In this document: in pieces, positions 33,161-47,079 of the stretch | Layout: each line of letters starts with the position of its first letter | Numbering within the stretch: the first letter of the stretch is position 1 | NCBI RefSeq assembly: GCF_036711975.1 | Contig: NC_091966.1 | Location: 1,991,501-2,055,500 of the forward strand | Direction: 5' to 3' | DNA length: 64,000 nt | Origin: Onthophagus taurus | Lineage: Eukaryota; Arthropoda; Insecta; Coleoptera; Scarabaeidae | Translations under genes and position numbers: made by a program | The notes under the pieces: model-generated | The model's database searches: none | The model's input: the letters and a program-made list of their open reading frames with translations, nothing else | What the model was told of the DNA's origin: nothing

Positions 33161-33429
33161 ATGGAAATGATTTGGAGAAAAGATATGGTTTGAACAATTC
33201 TGATGAAGATAAATAAATTTAAATGAATTTTTATTATTATTTTGGAAAATTATTTTAATTATTAACTGTGATTGGCAAAATAAATTTGATTCTAACATAT
33301 AAACAAATTTGCTTTAATATTTATTTATTCTTATACGTTTTATTGTTTCTAATCATATATTACCTAACTGTATTTGTATCAGGTATTGGTAATACTTGAC
33401 TAAATTTATATTATAATTAACAAAATTAA

Positions 33430-36400
33430 AAAACGTTGCGATATAACATTTTTGATATCTCACGAATAATTACCGCTAGAATTATATATGACATATCATT
33501 TTCAAGCTAAAAGTGTTTACTTTATTTTATTTTTATAAGTTATTGTTCTAAATTTACTGGTTCATTAGGAAAAAAAATCTCAAGTTGATTATGTATAACT
33601 TAAAATGTAAACGATTTTCAGAAAACCTCCTGATATAAAATTTCAGATATCTCATGAACACATTTGTCTAGAATTATATATGATACATCATTTTCAAGCT
33701 AAATGTGTGTACTTTATTTTATTTTTATAAATTGTTGTTCTAAATTCGTCGGTTCATTAGAGAAAAGTTCTCAAGTTTAGGTTAAAAATAACAAATTTTC
33801 AAAAAACGTCTTGATATTCAATTTCGATATCTTACGAACAAATATCGCTGGAATCATATATGATATATCATTTTCAAGCTTAAAGTGTGTACTTTATTTT
33901 ATTTTTATAAATTATTGTTCTAAAATTATTGGTTTATTAGGTAAAAATATTTTAAGTTAATTAAGCATAAGTTAAAAACAATAATTTTCAAAAAACGTCA
34001 TGATATAACATTTCCCTTATTTCATGAACACATATGTCTAGAATCATATATGATATATCATTTTTAAGCTAAAAGTGCGTACTTTATTTTATTTTTATAA
34101 ATTGTTGTTCTAAATTTGTCAGTTCATTGGAGAAAAGTTCTCAAGTTTAGGTTAAAAACAACAAATTTTCAAAAAAGTCTAGATATTAAATTTCGATATC
34201 TCACGAACAGATATCGCTAGAATCATATATGATATATCATTTTCAAGCTTAAAGGATGTACTTTATTTTATTTTTATAAATTATTGTTCTAAAATTATTG
34301 GTTTATTAGGCAAAAATATTTTAAATTGATTAAGTATAAGTTAAAAACAATAATTTTCAAAAAACGTCATGATATAACATTTCCCATATCTCATGAACAC
34401 ATATGTCTAGAATCATATCTGATACACCATTTTCAAGCTAAAAGTGTCTACTTTATTTTATTTTTATAAATTATTGTTCTAAAATTATTGGTTTATTAGG
34501 CAAAAATATTTTAAGTTAATTAAGTATAAGTTAAAAACAATAATTTTCAAAAAACGTCATGATATAAAATTTCCCATATTTCATGAACACATATGTCTAG
34601 AATCATATATGATATATCATTTTTAAGCTAAAAGTGCGTACTTTATTTTATTTTTATAAATTGTTGTTCTAAATTTGTCGGTTCATTAGGAAAAAATGTT
34701 CAAGTTTAGGTTAAAAACAACAAATTTTCAAAAAACATAATGATACAGTATTTCTGATATCACTTGAACAAATATCGCTAGAATCATATATAATATATCA
34801 TTTTCAAGCTTAAAGTGTGTACTTTATTTTATTTTTATAAATTATTGTTCCAAATTTGTTGGTTCATTAGGGAAAAAATTCTCAAGTTTAGGTTAAAAAC
34901 AACAAATTTTCAAAAAACGTCTTGATATTAAATTTCGATATATCACGAACAAATATCGCTAGAATCATATATAATATATCATTTTCAAGCTTAAAGTGTG
35001 TACTTTATTTTATTTTTATAAATTATTGTTCCAAATTTGTTGGTTCATTAGGGAAAAAATTCTCAAGTTTAGGTTAAAAACAACAAATTTTCAAAAAACG
35101 TCTTGATATTAAATTTCGACATATCACGAACAAATATCGCTAGAATCATATATAATATATCATTTTCAAGCTTAAAGTGTGTACTTTATTTTATTTTTAT
35201 AAATTATTGTTCTAAAATTATTGGTTTATTAGGCAAAAATATTTTAAGTTAATTAAGTATAAGTTAAAAACAATAATTTTCAAAAAACGTTATGATATAA
35301 CATTTCCCATATTTCATGAACACATATGTCTAGAATCATATATGATATATCATTTTTAAGCTAAAAGTGCGTACTTTATTTTATTTTTATAAATTATTGC
35401 TCTAAATTTGTTGGTTCATTAGGGAAAAAATTCTCAAATTGAGGTTAAAAATAACAAATTTTCAAAAAATGTCTTGATTTTAAATTCCAATATCTCACGA
35501 ACAAATATCGTTGGAATCATATATGACATATCATTTTCAAGCTAAAAGTGTGTACTTTATTTTATTTTTATAAATTATTGCTCTAAATTTATTTATTCAT
35601 TAGGGAAAAATTCTCAAGTTTAGATTAAAAACAACAAATTTTCAAAAAATGTCTTGATATTAAATTCCAATATCTCACGAATAAATATCGCTGGAATCAT
35701 GTATGATATATCATTTTCAAGCTAAAAGTGTGTACTGTATTTTATTTTTAGAAATTGTTGTTCTAAATTCGTCGGTTCATTAGACAAAAGTTCTCATGTT
35801 TAGATTAAAAACAACAAATTTGCAAAAAACGTCTTGATATTAAATTCCAATATCTCACGAACAAATATCGTTAGAATCATATATGATATATCATTTTCAA
35901 GCTAAAAGTGTATATTTTATTTTATTTTTATAAAGTATTGCTCTAAATTTGTTGGTTCATTAGGGAAAGAATTCTTAAATTTAGATAAAAAAAAACAAAT
36001 TTTCAAAAAACAATGATATAATATTTCTGATATCTCATAAACACATATGTCTGGAATCATATATGATACATCATTTTCAAACTAAAAGTGTGTACTTTAT
36101 TTTATTTTTACAAATTATTGTTCTAAATTCGTCGGTTCATTAGACAAAAGTTCTCATGTTTAGATTAAAAACAACAAATTTGCAAAAAACGTCTTAATAT
36201 TAAATTCCAATATCTCACGAACAAATATCGTTAGAATCATATATGATATATCATTTTCAAGCTAAAAGTGTATATTTTATTTTATTTTTATAAAGTATTG
36301 CTCTAAATTTGTTGGTTCATTAGGGAAAAAATTCTTAAATTTAGATAAAAAAAAACAAATTTTCAAAAAACAATGATATAATATTTCTGATATCTCATGA

Positions 36401-38990
36401 ACACATATGTCTGGAATCATATATGATATATCATTTTCAAGCTAAAAGTGTGTACTGTATTTTATTTTTAGAAATTGTTGTTCTAAATTCGTCGGTTCAT
36501 TAGACAAAAGTTCTCATGTTTAGATTAAAAACAACAAATTTGCAAAAAACGTCTTGATATTAAATTCCAATATCTCACGAACAAATATCGTTAGAATCAT
36601 ATATGATATATCATTTTCAAGCTAAAAGTGTATATTTTATTTTATTTTTATAAAGTATTGCTCTAAATTTGTTGGTTCATTAGGGAAAGAATTCTTAAAT
36701 TTAGATAAAAAAAAACAAATTTTCAAAAAACAATGATATAATATTTCTGATATCTCATAAACACATATGTCTGGAATCATATATGATACATCATTTTCAA
36801 ACTAAAAGTGTGTACTTTATTTTATTTTTACAAATTATTGTTCTAAATTCGTCGGTTCATTAGACAAAAGTTCTCATGTTTAGATTAAAAACAACAAATT
36901 TGCAAAAAACGTCTTAATATTAAATTCCAATATCTCACGAACAAATATCGTTAGAATCATATATGATATATCATTTTCAAGCTAAAAGTGTATATTTTAT
37001 TTTATTTTTATAAAGTATTGCTCTAAATTTGTTGGTTCATTAGGGAAAAAATTCTTAAATTTAGATAAAAAAAAACAAATTTTCAAAAAACAATGATATA
37101 ATATTTCTGATATCTCATGAACACATATGTCTGGAATCATATATGATATATCATTTTCAAGCTAAAAGTGTGTACTGTATTTTATTTTTAGAAATTGTTG
37201 TTCTAAATTCGTCGGTTCATTAGACAAAAGTTCTCATGTTTAGATTAAAAACAACAAATTTGCAAAAAACGTCTTGATATTAAATTCCAATATCTCACGA
37301 ACAAATATCGTTAGAATCATATATGATATATCATTTTCAAGCTAAAAGTGTATATTTTATTTTATTTTTATAAAGTATTGCTCTAAATTTGTTGGTTCAT
37401 TAGGGAAAGAATTCTTAAATTTAGATAAAAAAAAACAAATTTTCAAAAAACAATGATATAATATTTCTGATATCTCATAAACACATATGTCTGGAATCAT
37501 ATATGATACATCATTTTCAAACTAAAAGTGTGTACTTTATTTTATTTTTACAAATTATTGTTCTAAATTCGTCGGTTCATTAGACAAAAGTTCTCATGTT
37601 TAGATTAAAAACAACAAATTTGCAAAAAACGTCTTAATATTAAATTCCAATATCTCACGAACAAATATCGTTAGAATCATATATGATATATCATTTTCAA
37701 GCTAAAAGTGTATATTTTATTTTATTTTTATAAAGTATTGCTCTAAATTTGTTGGTTCATTAGAGAAAAAATTCTCAAATTTAGATAAAAAAAAACAAAT
37801 TTTCAAAAAACAATGATATAATATTTCTGATATCTCATGAACACATATGTCTGGAATCATATATGATATATCATTTTCAAGCTGAAAGTGTGTACTGTAT
37901 TTTATTTTTAGAAATTGTTGTTCTAAATTCGTCGGTTCATTAGACAAAAGTTCTCATGTTTAGATTAAAAACAACAAATTTGCAAAAAACGTCTTGATAT
38001 TAAATTCCAATATCTCACGAACAAATATCGTTAGAATCATATATGATATATCATTTTCAAGCTAAAAGTGTATATTTTATTTTATTTTTATAAAGTATTG
38101 CTCTAAATTTGTTGGTTCATTAGGGAAAAAATTCTTAAATTTAGATAAAAAAAAACAAATTTTCAAAAAACAATGATATAATATTTCTGATATCTCATGA
38201 ACACATATGTCTGGAATCATATATGATACATCATTTTCAAACTAAAAGTGTGTACTTTATTTTATTTTTACAAATTATTGTTCTGAATTCGTCGGTTCAT
38301 TCGACAAAAGTTCTCATGTTTAGATTAAAAACAACAAATTTGCAAAAAACGTCTTAATATTAAATTCCAATATCTCACGAATAAATATCGTTAGAGTCAT
38401 ATATGATATATTATTTTCAAGCTAAAAGTGTGTAGTTTATTTTACTTTTATAAATTATTGCTCTAAATTTGTTGGTTTATTAGGGAAAAAATTCTCAAAT
38501 TTAGGTAAAAAAAAAACAAATTTTCAAAAAACAATAATAGAATATTTCTGATATCTCTTGTACACATATGTCTAGAATCATATATGATACATCATTTTCA
38601 AGCTAAAAGTCTGTACTTTATTTTATTTGTATAAATTATTACTCTATATTTGTTGATTCATTAGGAAAAAAATTCTCAAGTTAAGGTTAAAAACAACAAA
38701 TTTTCATAAAAACATAATGATATAATATTTCTGATATCTCATGAACACATATGTCTAGAATCATATATGATACCCCATTTTGAAGCTAAAAGTGTGTACT
38801 TTACTTTATTTTTATAAATAATTTTTCTAAATTCATTGGTGTATTAGAGAAATGGTTCGCAATTTGATTAAATTTGAGCTGAAAACTATACATTTTCAAA
38901 AAACATCGTTATACGCAATATTCGATATCTCATAAGTAAATAAACCTAGAATTATACTTACTCTACATTAGTTTCAACCTAAAAGTGTGT
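33430..38990 (+). repeat. Satellite B, array B1 (180 bp unit, 720 bp higher order)
   Basis: About 31 units with the core atatctcacgaacaaatatcg, then gaatcatatatgatatatca and cattttcaagct. The period is exactly 180 bp in the middle (for example 36241, 36421, 36601). From about 35820 to 38400 a 720 bp block of four unit types is repeated nearly identically (35821, 36541, 37261, 37981). Edge units are diverged. Confidence 0.97.
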
Positions 38991-40385
38991 ACTGCATTCT
39001 ATGTGTAGTACCTAAAGGTATTAGGAGTGTTATGAGGAGCTTTGATGGTTGACGATCTATCTTTTATTTAAGCATTCAACCACCGATTATGCAGATGGAA
39101 CATCTCCTTCATTCTTCTTATTGACGATGATTATCGTGAATAAATAGCCAAAATGACTTGGTTGAATTACGATTCACTTCACTTTATCCTAGGCCGATAT
39201 AAGTTCTTACTAATTCCGATAACCCAGGTGAAAATTAATGAGTTTGAATCTATGCTACTGTAACTCTATGCTCTACATAAATTAAGTGCTTTCCATAGAA
39301 GTTATTAATGATCAGGTCCTTATATTTGAAGAATTGTATGTAATGTATTTAATTCTAAATCATCAAATATGATATCAGTTGTGTTCCCAAGAATTAAATT
39401 AAATTTTGCATTTTATTTGCTGAAAATCTTTAAACTTTTTTATAATAAATTCGAGCAGAATTCTCAATTTTTAAATATTCGTGTATATAAAATTTCAAAA
39501 AATTATTATTCATGTAAAGTGGTCCAGCACGCCGGAACAGAGATAAAGAGTGCGGAAGATTTACGTCCTGCTGCATCCGCAGTTTCATAGATAGGGTGTG
39601 TGCAGAGCGAATATTTTAGAGAGGACCGGGCCTACGACCTCGGTAAGGGTCAGGGGTCAACGACATTCACAGTTATCGACCAATGTAAAGTTCACAATTG
39701 GAGCAAACTTCGTTTAACGTGCTTGAAAAACAACCGTGTTATTACCTTATAGGTACGAGTAAACAATTTCCTCTACGTACGATTTAATATAATAAAAGAA
39801 ATAAGATAACGTCCTTGAACAGTACATTGTGAAAGTGATTTTTGTCCTTTATGTTCTGGAAACCGTCTAAAATTTCAAACCTTATAGTAGTAGTAACAAA
39901 GCGCTCGGAGCGCGAATTGTTTTCTATAAACGCGACTCCCGGTTCCTTCATTCCTTCCTTTTCCGGATCGTTCCACGGGCAAAGCACGTGTTTTCTCAAC
40001 GTGGCCCCCATGCCACCTGCGCTATGCGTTTCTCAAAAGTACCACCAACAAGAATATTTCAAACGAAATCGCGTTCTCGTGCCATGGGATCGAGCAACGA
40101 ACGTGACCGAATGTTTTATAGCCACGTTCCCAATGCAGTAAATATTTTTCCATGTGACTTTTTCAAATAATTGTAAGAATTGAATATTTTTTCTATACAA
40201 ATCGGTTCTATGTTTTACGAAAATAAATGGGGTCACTAACAAGCTGGGGCAAATCAGTCTTTTTGTAACGATGTCTCATTTGGCATAAAAAATCCCTTTT
40301 TTATGCATTAGGTTGATTTTCATAAAAAAATAACTTTTTATATTAAATTTGATTTTATTTTATTCATCAACAATTATCGATAAGT
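38991..40385. other. Unique spacer between B1 and the 40.4 kb gene
   Basis: About 1.4 kb of unique sequence, GC-richer at 39510-39680 and 39890-40120. No coding sequence is recognisable; frames at 39842-40141 and on the opposite strand have no family features. Its function is unknown. Confidence 0.5.
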
Positions 40386-40760
40386 TTAAGCTACAACAAC
40401 AGGTGAAGTATAAGCTGCGACAGCTGGAGCTACACCATGATATGAAGAAACAACTGGGGCAGTATAATGAGCAGCATAAGGAGCAACATAAGGAGCTGTA
40501 TATCCATAAGCACTATAAGCAGAGACGACTGGAGCTGAATAAGCTGCAGGTACAACTGGAGCTGAATAAGCCAAAGGAGTTCCAACAACCGGTGCGGTGT
40601 AGGCGGCAGCTACAAGTCCTGGTTTTGGTTTGGGTTCTGGGGCAGCAACAGCTAAAGCCAAGAAGGCAGCGAATACAATCTATAAAGAAAAAGCAAAAAT
40701 GTTAATATTGTATTTAAGATTCAAATCAAAATTGTCGAAGTAACTTACAACTTTGAACAT
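40386..40760 (-). CDS. Cuticle-like APEPKPKPG protein
   Basis: Exon 1 40749-40760 (MFKV), intron 40680-40748, exon 2 40386-40679; 101 residues, the longest of the family. The signal peptide MFKVIVFAAFLALAVA is followed by APEPKPKPGLVAAAYTAP, VVGTPLAYSAPVVPAAYSAP repeats, a YGYTAPYVAPYAAHYTAP middle and the SSYHGVAPAVAAYTSPVVVA tail. It is closest to the gene at 50163, and the similarity extends into the promoter and 5' UTR. It stands alone between satellite arrays B1 and B2. TATAAATA is at 40821-40828. Secreted structural role inferred. Confidence 0.88.
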
Positions 40761-40820
40761 TTTGATTTGTTTGTTGTTTGCTAGTTCAGTAAACTATGCA
40801 GCTCTTGGATTTAAATTCAA

Positions 40821-40876
40821 TATTTATACTAAAGTTGATGAGGAAAAAGTTTTTTATGCAACAAAAAGTGGGAGTG
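40821..40876 (-). promoter_or_regulatory. Core promoter of the 40386-40760 gene
   Basis: On the minus strand CACTCCCACTTTTTGT (40861-40876) and TATAAATA (40821-40828). The same arrangement, including a CATAAAAAACTT stretch in between, occurs at the 50163 gene. Confidence 0.7.
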
Positions 40877-41039
40877 AAAAAAAAGAAAGGTTGTCACTGG
40901 GAACCAAATTGGTTCAAGTTCAACCAGCGAAAACGTAAACGAAACAATGACGTGCTCCGAATAGAAAAGTAGTTATACTAATTTAAATTTATTAATCCTT
41001 ATTAAAACTTGTTTATATATTTTTACTTGTTTATTATTA

Positions 41040-44000
41040 CAGTAAAACCTCGATATAACGGATTAATACCTAATGATATATATAATATTTAAGCTATAAG
41101 TGTGTACTTTATTTTATTTTTATAAACAGTTGTTCTAAAGTTGTCGGTTCATTAGGGAAAAATTCTCAAGTTTAGGTTAAAAATAACAAATTTTTAAAAA
41201 ATGTCTTGATATTAAATTCTGATATCTAACAAACAAATATCGCTAGAATCATATATGATATATCATTTTAAAGCTTAAAGTGTGTACTTTATTTTATTTT
41301 TATAAATTATTGTTATAAAATTATTGGTTTATTAGGCAAAAGTATCTTAAATTGATTAAATAAAAGTTAAAAACAATAATTTTTAAAAAACATCATATAT
41401 AGATATTAAGTTTCGATATCTCACGAACAAATATCGCTAGAATTATATATGATACATCATTTTAAAGCTTAAAGTGTGTACTTTATTTTATTTTTATAAA
41501 TTATTGTTCTAAAATTATTGGTTTATTAGGCAAAAATATTTTAAGTTGATTAAGTATAAGTTAAAAAGAATAATTTTCAAAAAACGTCATGATATAACAT
41601 TTCCCATATCTCATGAACACATATGCCTAGAATCATATATGATACATCATTTTCAAGCTAAAAGTGCGTACTTTATTTTATTTTTATAAATTGTTGTTCT
41701 AAATTTGTCGGTTCATTGGAGAAAAGTTGTCAAGTTTAAGTTAAAAACAACAAATTCTTCAAAAAACGTCTTGATATTAAATTTCGATATCTCACGAACA
41801 AATATCGCTAGAATCATATATGATATATCATTTTCAAGCTTAAAGTGTGTACTTTATTTTATTTTTATAATTTATTGTTGTAAAGTTATTGGTTTATTAG
41901 ACAAAAATATTTTAAGTTGATTAAGTTAAAAACAATAATTTTCAAAAAACGTCATGATATAACATTTCCCATATCTCATGAACACAAATGTCTAGAATGA
42001 TATATGATACATCACTTTTAAGCTAAAAGTGGGTACTTTATTTCGTTTTTATAAATTATTGTTCTAAATTTGTGGATTCATTAGACAAAAGTTCTCAAGT
42101 TTAGGTTAAAAACAACAAATTTTCAAAAAACGTTTTGATATTAAATTTCGATATCTCACGAACAAATATCGCTAGAATCATACATGATATATCATTTTCA
42201 AGCTTAAAGTGTGTACTTTATTTCATTTTTACAAATTATTGTTCTAAAATTATTGGTTTATTAAACAAACATATTTTAAGTTGATTAAGTATAAGTTAAA
42301 AACAATAATTTTCAAAAAACGTCATGATATAACATTTCCCATATCTCATGAACACATATGTCTAGAATCATATATGATACATCATTTTCAAGCTAAAAGT
42401 GCCTACTTTATTTTATTTTTATAAATTGTTGTTCTAAATGTGTCGGTTCATTGGAGAAAAGTTCTCAAGTTTAGGTTAAAAACAACAAATTTTCAAAAAA
42501 GTCTTGATATTAAATTTCGATATCTCACGAACAGATATCGCTAGAATCATATATGATATATCATTTTTAAGCTAAAAGTGTGTACTTTATTTTATTTTTA
42601 TAAATTATTGTTCTAAAATTATTGGTTTATTAAACAAAAATATTTTAAGTTGATTAAGTATAAGTTAAAAACAAAAATTTCAAAAAACGTTATGATATAA
42701 CATTTCCCATATCTCATGAACACATATGTCTAGAATCATATATGATACATCATTTTCAAGCCAAAAGTGCCTACTTTATTTTATTTTTATAAATTTTTGT
42801 TCTAAATTTGTCGGTTCATTAGACAAAAGTTCTCAAGTTTAGGTTAAAAACAACAAATTTTCAAAAAACGTCTTGATATTAAATTTCGATATCTCACGAA
42901 TAAATATCGCTAGAATCATACATGATATATCATTTTCAAACTTAAAGTGTGTACTTTATTTTATTTTTATGAATTATTGTTCTAAAATTATTGGTTTATT
43001 AAACAAACATATTTTAAGTTGATTAAGTATAAGTTAAAAACAATAATTTTCAAAAAACGTCATGATATAACATTTCCCATATCGCATGAACACATATGTC
43101 TAGAATCATATATGTTACATCATTTTCAAGCTAAAAGTGCCTACTTTATTTTATTTTTATAAATTGTTGTTCTAAATTTGTCGGTTCATTGGAGAAAGGT
43201 TCTCAAGTTTAGGTTAAAAACAACTAATTTTTAAAAAACGTTTTGATATTAAATTTCGATATCTCACGAACAAATATCGCTAGAATCATACATGATATAT
43301 CATTTTCAAGCTTAAGGTGTGTACTTTATTTTATTTTTATAAATTATTGTTCTAAAATTATTGGTTTATTAGACAAAAATATTTTAAGTTGATTAAGTTA
43401 AAAACAATAATTTTCAAAAAACGTCATGATATAACATTTCCCATATCTCATGAACACATATGTCTAGAATCATATATGATACATCATTTTCAAGCTAAAA
43501 GTGCCTACTTTATTTTATTTTTATAAATTGTTGTTCTAAATTCGTCGGTTCATTAGAGAAAAGTTCTCAATTTTAGATTAAAAACAACAAATTTTCAAAA
43601 AACTCTTGATATTAAATTTCGATATCTCACGAACAGATATCGCTAGAATCATATATGATATATCATTTTCAAGCTCAAAGTGTGTACTTTATTTTATTTT
43701 TCTAAATTATTGTTCTAAAATTATTGGTTTAGTAAACAAACATATTTTAAGTTGATTAAGTATAAGTTAAAAACAAAAATTTTCAAAAAACGTCATGATA
43801 TAACATAGCCCATATCTCATGAACACATATGTCTAGAATCAAATATGATACATCATTTTCAAGCTAAAAGTGCCTACTTTATTTTATTTTTATAAATTGT
43901 TGTTCTAAATTTGTCGGTTCATTAGAGAAAAGTTCTCAAGTTTACGTTAAAAACAACACATTTTCAAAAAGCGTGTTGATATTAAATTTCGATATCTCAC

Positions 44001-45913
44001 GAACAAATATCGCTAGAATCATATATGATATATCATTTTCAAGCTTAAGGTGTGTACTTTATTTTATTTTTATAAATTATTGTTCTAAAATTATTGGTTT
44101 ATTAGACAAAAATATTTTAAGTTGATTAAGTTAAAAACAATAATTTTCAAAAAACGTCATGATATAACATTTCCCATATCTCATGAACACAAATGTCTAG
44201 AATGATATATGATACATCACTTTTAAGCTAAAAGTCGGTACTTTGTTTCATTTTTATAAATTATTGTTCTAAATTCGTCGGTTCAAATATGATACATCAT
44301 TTTCAAGCTAAAAGTGCCTACTTTATTTTATTTTTATAAATTGTTGTTCTAAATTTGTCGGTTCATTAGAGAAAAGTTCTCAAGTTTACGTTAAAAACAA
44401 CACATTTTCAAAAAGCGTGTTGATATTAAATTTCGATATCTCACGAACAAATATCGCTAGAATCATATATGATATATCATTTTCAAGCTTAAGGTGTGTA
44501 CTTTATTTTATTTTTATAAATTATTGTTCTAAAATTATTGGTTTATTAGACAAAAATATTTTAAGTTGATTAAGTTAAAAACAATAATTTTCAAAAAACG
44601 TCATGATATAACATTTCCCATATCTCATGAACACAAATGTCTAGAATGATATATGATACATCACTTTTAAGCTAAAAGTCGGTACTTTGTTTCATTTTTA
44701 TAAATTATTGTTTTAAATTTGTGGATTCATTAGACAAAAGTTCTCAAGTTTAGGTTAAAAACAACAAATTTTCAAAAAAGTCTTGATATTAAATTTCGAT
44801 ATCTCACGAACAGAAATCGCTAGAATCATATATGATATATCATTTTCAAGCTTAAAGTGTGCACTTTATTTTATTTTTATAAATTATTGTTCTAAAATCA
44901 TTGGTTTATTAGGCAAAAATATTTTAAATTGATTAAGTATAAGTTAAAAACAATAATTTTCAAAAAACGTCATGATATAACATTTCCCATATCTCATGAA
45001 CACATATGTCTAGAATCATATCTGATACACCATTTTCAAGCTAAAAGTGCCTACTTTATTTTATTTTTATGAATTATTGTTCTAAAATTATTGGTTTATT
45101 AGGCAAAAATATTTTAAATTGATTAAGTATAAGTTAAAAGCAATAATTTTCAAAAAACGTCATGATATAACATTTCCCATATCTCATGAACATATATGTC
45201 TAGAATCATATATGATATATCATTTTCAAGCTAAAAGTGCGTACTTCATTTTATTTTTATAAATTATTGCTCTAAATTTATTGGCTCATTAGGGAAAAAA
45301 TTCTCAAGTTTAGGTTAGAAATAAAAATCTCATATCATCTTGATATTAAGTTCCAGCATCTCACTAATAAATATCGCTAGAATCATATATGATATATCAT
45401 TTTCAAGCTAAAAGTGTGTACTTTATTTCTTTTTTATAAATTATTGTTCTAAATTTATTGGTTCAGTAGCAAAAATATCTCAAGTTAATTAAGTACAAAC
45501 AATAATATTCAAGAAACCTCATAATATAGAATTTCCGATATATCATGAACACATATGTTTAGAAGCATATATGATATATTATTTTCAAGCTAAAAGTGTG
45601 TACTTTATTTTATTTTTATGAATTATTATTCTAAATTTATTGGTTTATTACGGAAAAGTTCTCTATTTGATTAAGTTTAGGTTAAAAACAAAAAATTTAT
45701 AAAAAACATCGTGATATAAAACTTCCGATATCTTTCGAATAAATATAACTAGACTCATGATTGCTACATCATTTTCAAGCTAAAGGTATGTACTTTATTA
45801 TATGTGTAATGGGTTTATCATCCTCTATATACCTCGGAAAATACTCCGAGTTTTTGTGACTTAATAAAATTTTGTTCGTTATATCTCAAGTCCTTTGTAA
45901 CGAGGTTTTACTG
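41040..45913. mobile_element. Satellite B2 array inside Tc1/pogo-like terminal inverted repeats
   Basis: The left end CAGTAAAACCTCG at 41040-41052 continues as ATATAACGGA. The complement of the right end (to 45913) begins with the same 13 bases and continues as TTACAAAGGA, so about 20 of 23 terminal bases agree. TA precedes the left end (41038-41039); the right flank is AC, so the target duplication is not perfect. Such ends are typical of pogo/Tigger-like DNA transposons. No transposase is present: the inside is a satellite array with short flanks. Confidence 0.65.
41075..45815 (+). repeat. Satellite B, array B2 (about 180 bp unit)
   Basis: About 26 units in the same orientation as B1. Two unit types alternate, one with caagcttaaagtgtgtac and one with caagctaaaagtgcctac, giving a dimer of about 360 bp. 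A 444 bp segment (43841-44284) is repeated directly afterwards, out of unit register. Confidence 0.97.
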
Positions 45914-46467
45914 ACCTATTATTTTTTATTAATTTGTAATATAGGGTTTGAAAAAGATAAAAAGAGGTCATCTTTCGACGATCTTATTACGTGAACGAAG
46001 ACTGATGTCAAGGCACGTTATCCTGTGAATTCCTAATGTAAAACCGCAGTGCGCCAGGATGGGTCGGGCCGAATCCTGGATGCACCCTGCATCCTGACGC
46101 GCCCAAAGCGCAACGAGGTCGATGAACTACCCCCGATTCGGACGAGGGTTTGTTGAACCGAAAGCTGAAAGCTCGAAAAGTTTTGGCAACGCCCCAAAAG
46201 CTACCCGAAACCGGGACAGCACTAACCCCCTGAACGGATGCCTTCTATCCTACTTTAAAGATTACCGCAAACTCTCTTTAAACTTTATGTGATTACACGA
46301 TACAAAGAAAACGGGGAAAAAAGCGAAACTTTCGTCATTTTGCAACAAATTCAACGTAATCTTATGCAACGATATAACATTTCTATTCGTCCCACGACTT
46401 TATTAAATCGACGGTTTGAACTTGAAACGAATTTACATCCTAATTCGTATTCTCGACCTTTACTTCT
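45914..46467. other. Spacer upstream of the 46.6 kb gene
   Basis: A GC-richer unique segment at about 46010-46230, then AT-rich sequence. A ggtttgaacttgaaac motif at about 46411 resembles one upstream of the 40760 gene. No gene is seen. Confidence 0.45.
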
Positions 46468-46520
46468 TACCCCACTTATCACAAAAAATCATCGTTTGCT
46501 ACACCTTGTCTTGGTATAAA
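46468..46520 (+). promoter_or_regulatory. Core promoter of the 46584-46910 gene
   Basis: TTACCCCACTTATC (46468-46480), TATAAATA from 46515, then catagtttactcaagtag near the expected transcription start (about 46546). Confidence 0.7.
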
Positions 46521-46583
46521 TATCGAAATCGAATCGAAACAAAGCATAGTTTACTCAAGTAGCAAACAATAAACAAACACAAA

Positions 46584-46910
46584 ATGTTCAAAGCTGTAAG
46601 TCTAAAATAAAATTAATTAAAATTTAATTTTAAAGTTTTTTGTGCTTTCTAGATTGTATTCGCTGCCATCTTGGCTTTGGCTGTTGCTGCTCCAGAACCA
46701 AAACCAAAACCTGGACTTGTAGCTGCCGCCTACACCGCACCAGTTGTTGGAGCTCCATTGGCTTATTCCGCTCCAGTCGTATCTGCATATTCAGCTCCGA
46801 TTGTATCTGCTTATAGCACTTATGGATATACATCTCCTTACGTTTCTACTTATCATGGTGTAGCTCCAGCTGTTGCTGCTGCTTATACTGCACCTCTTGT
46901 TGTAGCTTAA
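46584..46910 (+). CDS. Cuticle-like APEPKPKPG protein
   Basis: Exon 1 46584-46595 (MFKA), intron 46596-46652, exon 2 46653-46910; 89 residues. The signal peptide MFKAIVFAAILALAVA is followed by APEPKPKPGLVAAAYTAP and VVGAPLAYSAPVVSAYSAP repeats, then YGYTSPYVSTYHGVAPAV and an AAAYTAPLVVA end. It is very close to the proteins at 40386 and 50163. A poly(A) signal AATAAA is at 46936-46941. It is divergent from the 40386 gene across satellite B2 and convergent with the 50163 gene across satellite C1. The minus-strand frame at 46630-46833 is a shadow. Structural cuticle role inferred. Confidence 0.88.
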
Positions 46911-47079
46911 ATTTATTTTCTTATTTTGGATGGTTAATAAATATATGATGACACAATATAACATTAATAATTTTATTTTTCGTAAGCAAAGATTTTAACA
47001 ACCCAAATTTTACTTTATTTTATTTATTGAATTCATTTTCATGTCTTGGATGTGGTCTGAATGATACTTGACATTTAAA

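Noticed and set aside
32871-33197. Gln/Leu-rich frames opposite or out of phase with cuticle-like genes (also 40349-40705, 46630-46833, 57280-57486)
   Set aside because: They are the predictable antisense or off-phase reading of PVVSAYSAP-type repeats and lack any independent signal.
37717-37947. 76-codon minus-strand frame with an internal repeat
   Set aside because: Lies entirely in satellite B1; its internal repetition is that of the satellite.
39842-40141. 99-codon plus-strand frame in a GC-richer spacer, with minus-strand frames opposite
   Set aside because: No signal peptide, domain, splice signal or similarity that I can recognise. GC-rich content alone lengthens frames.
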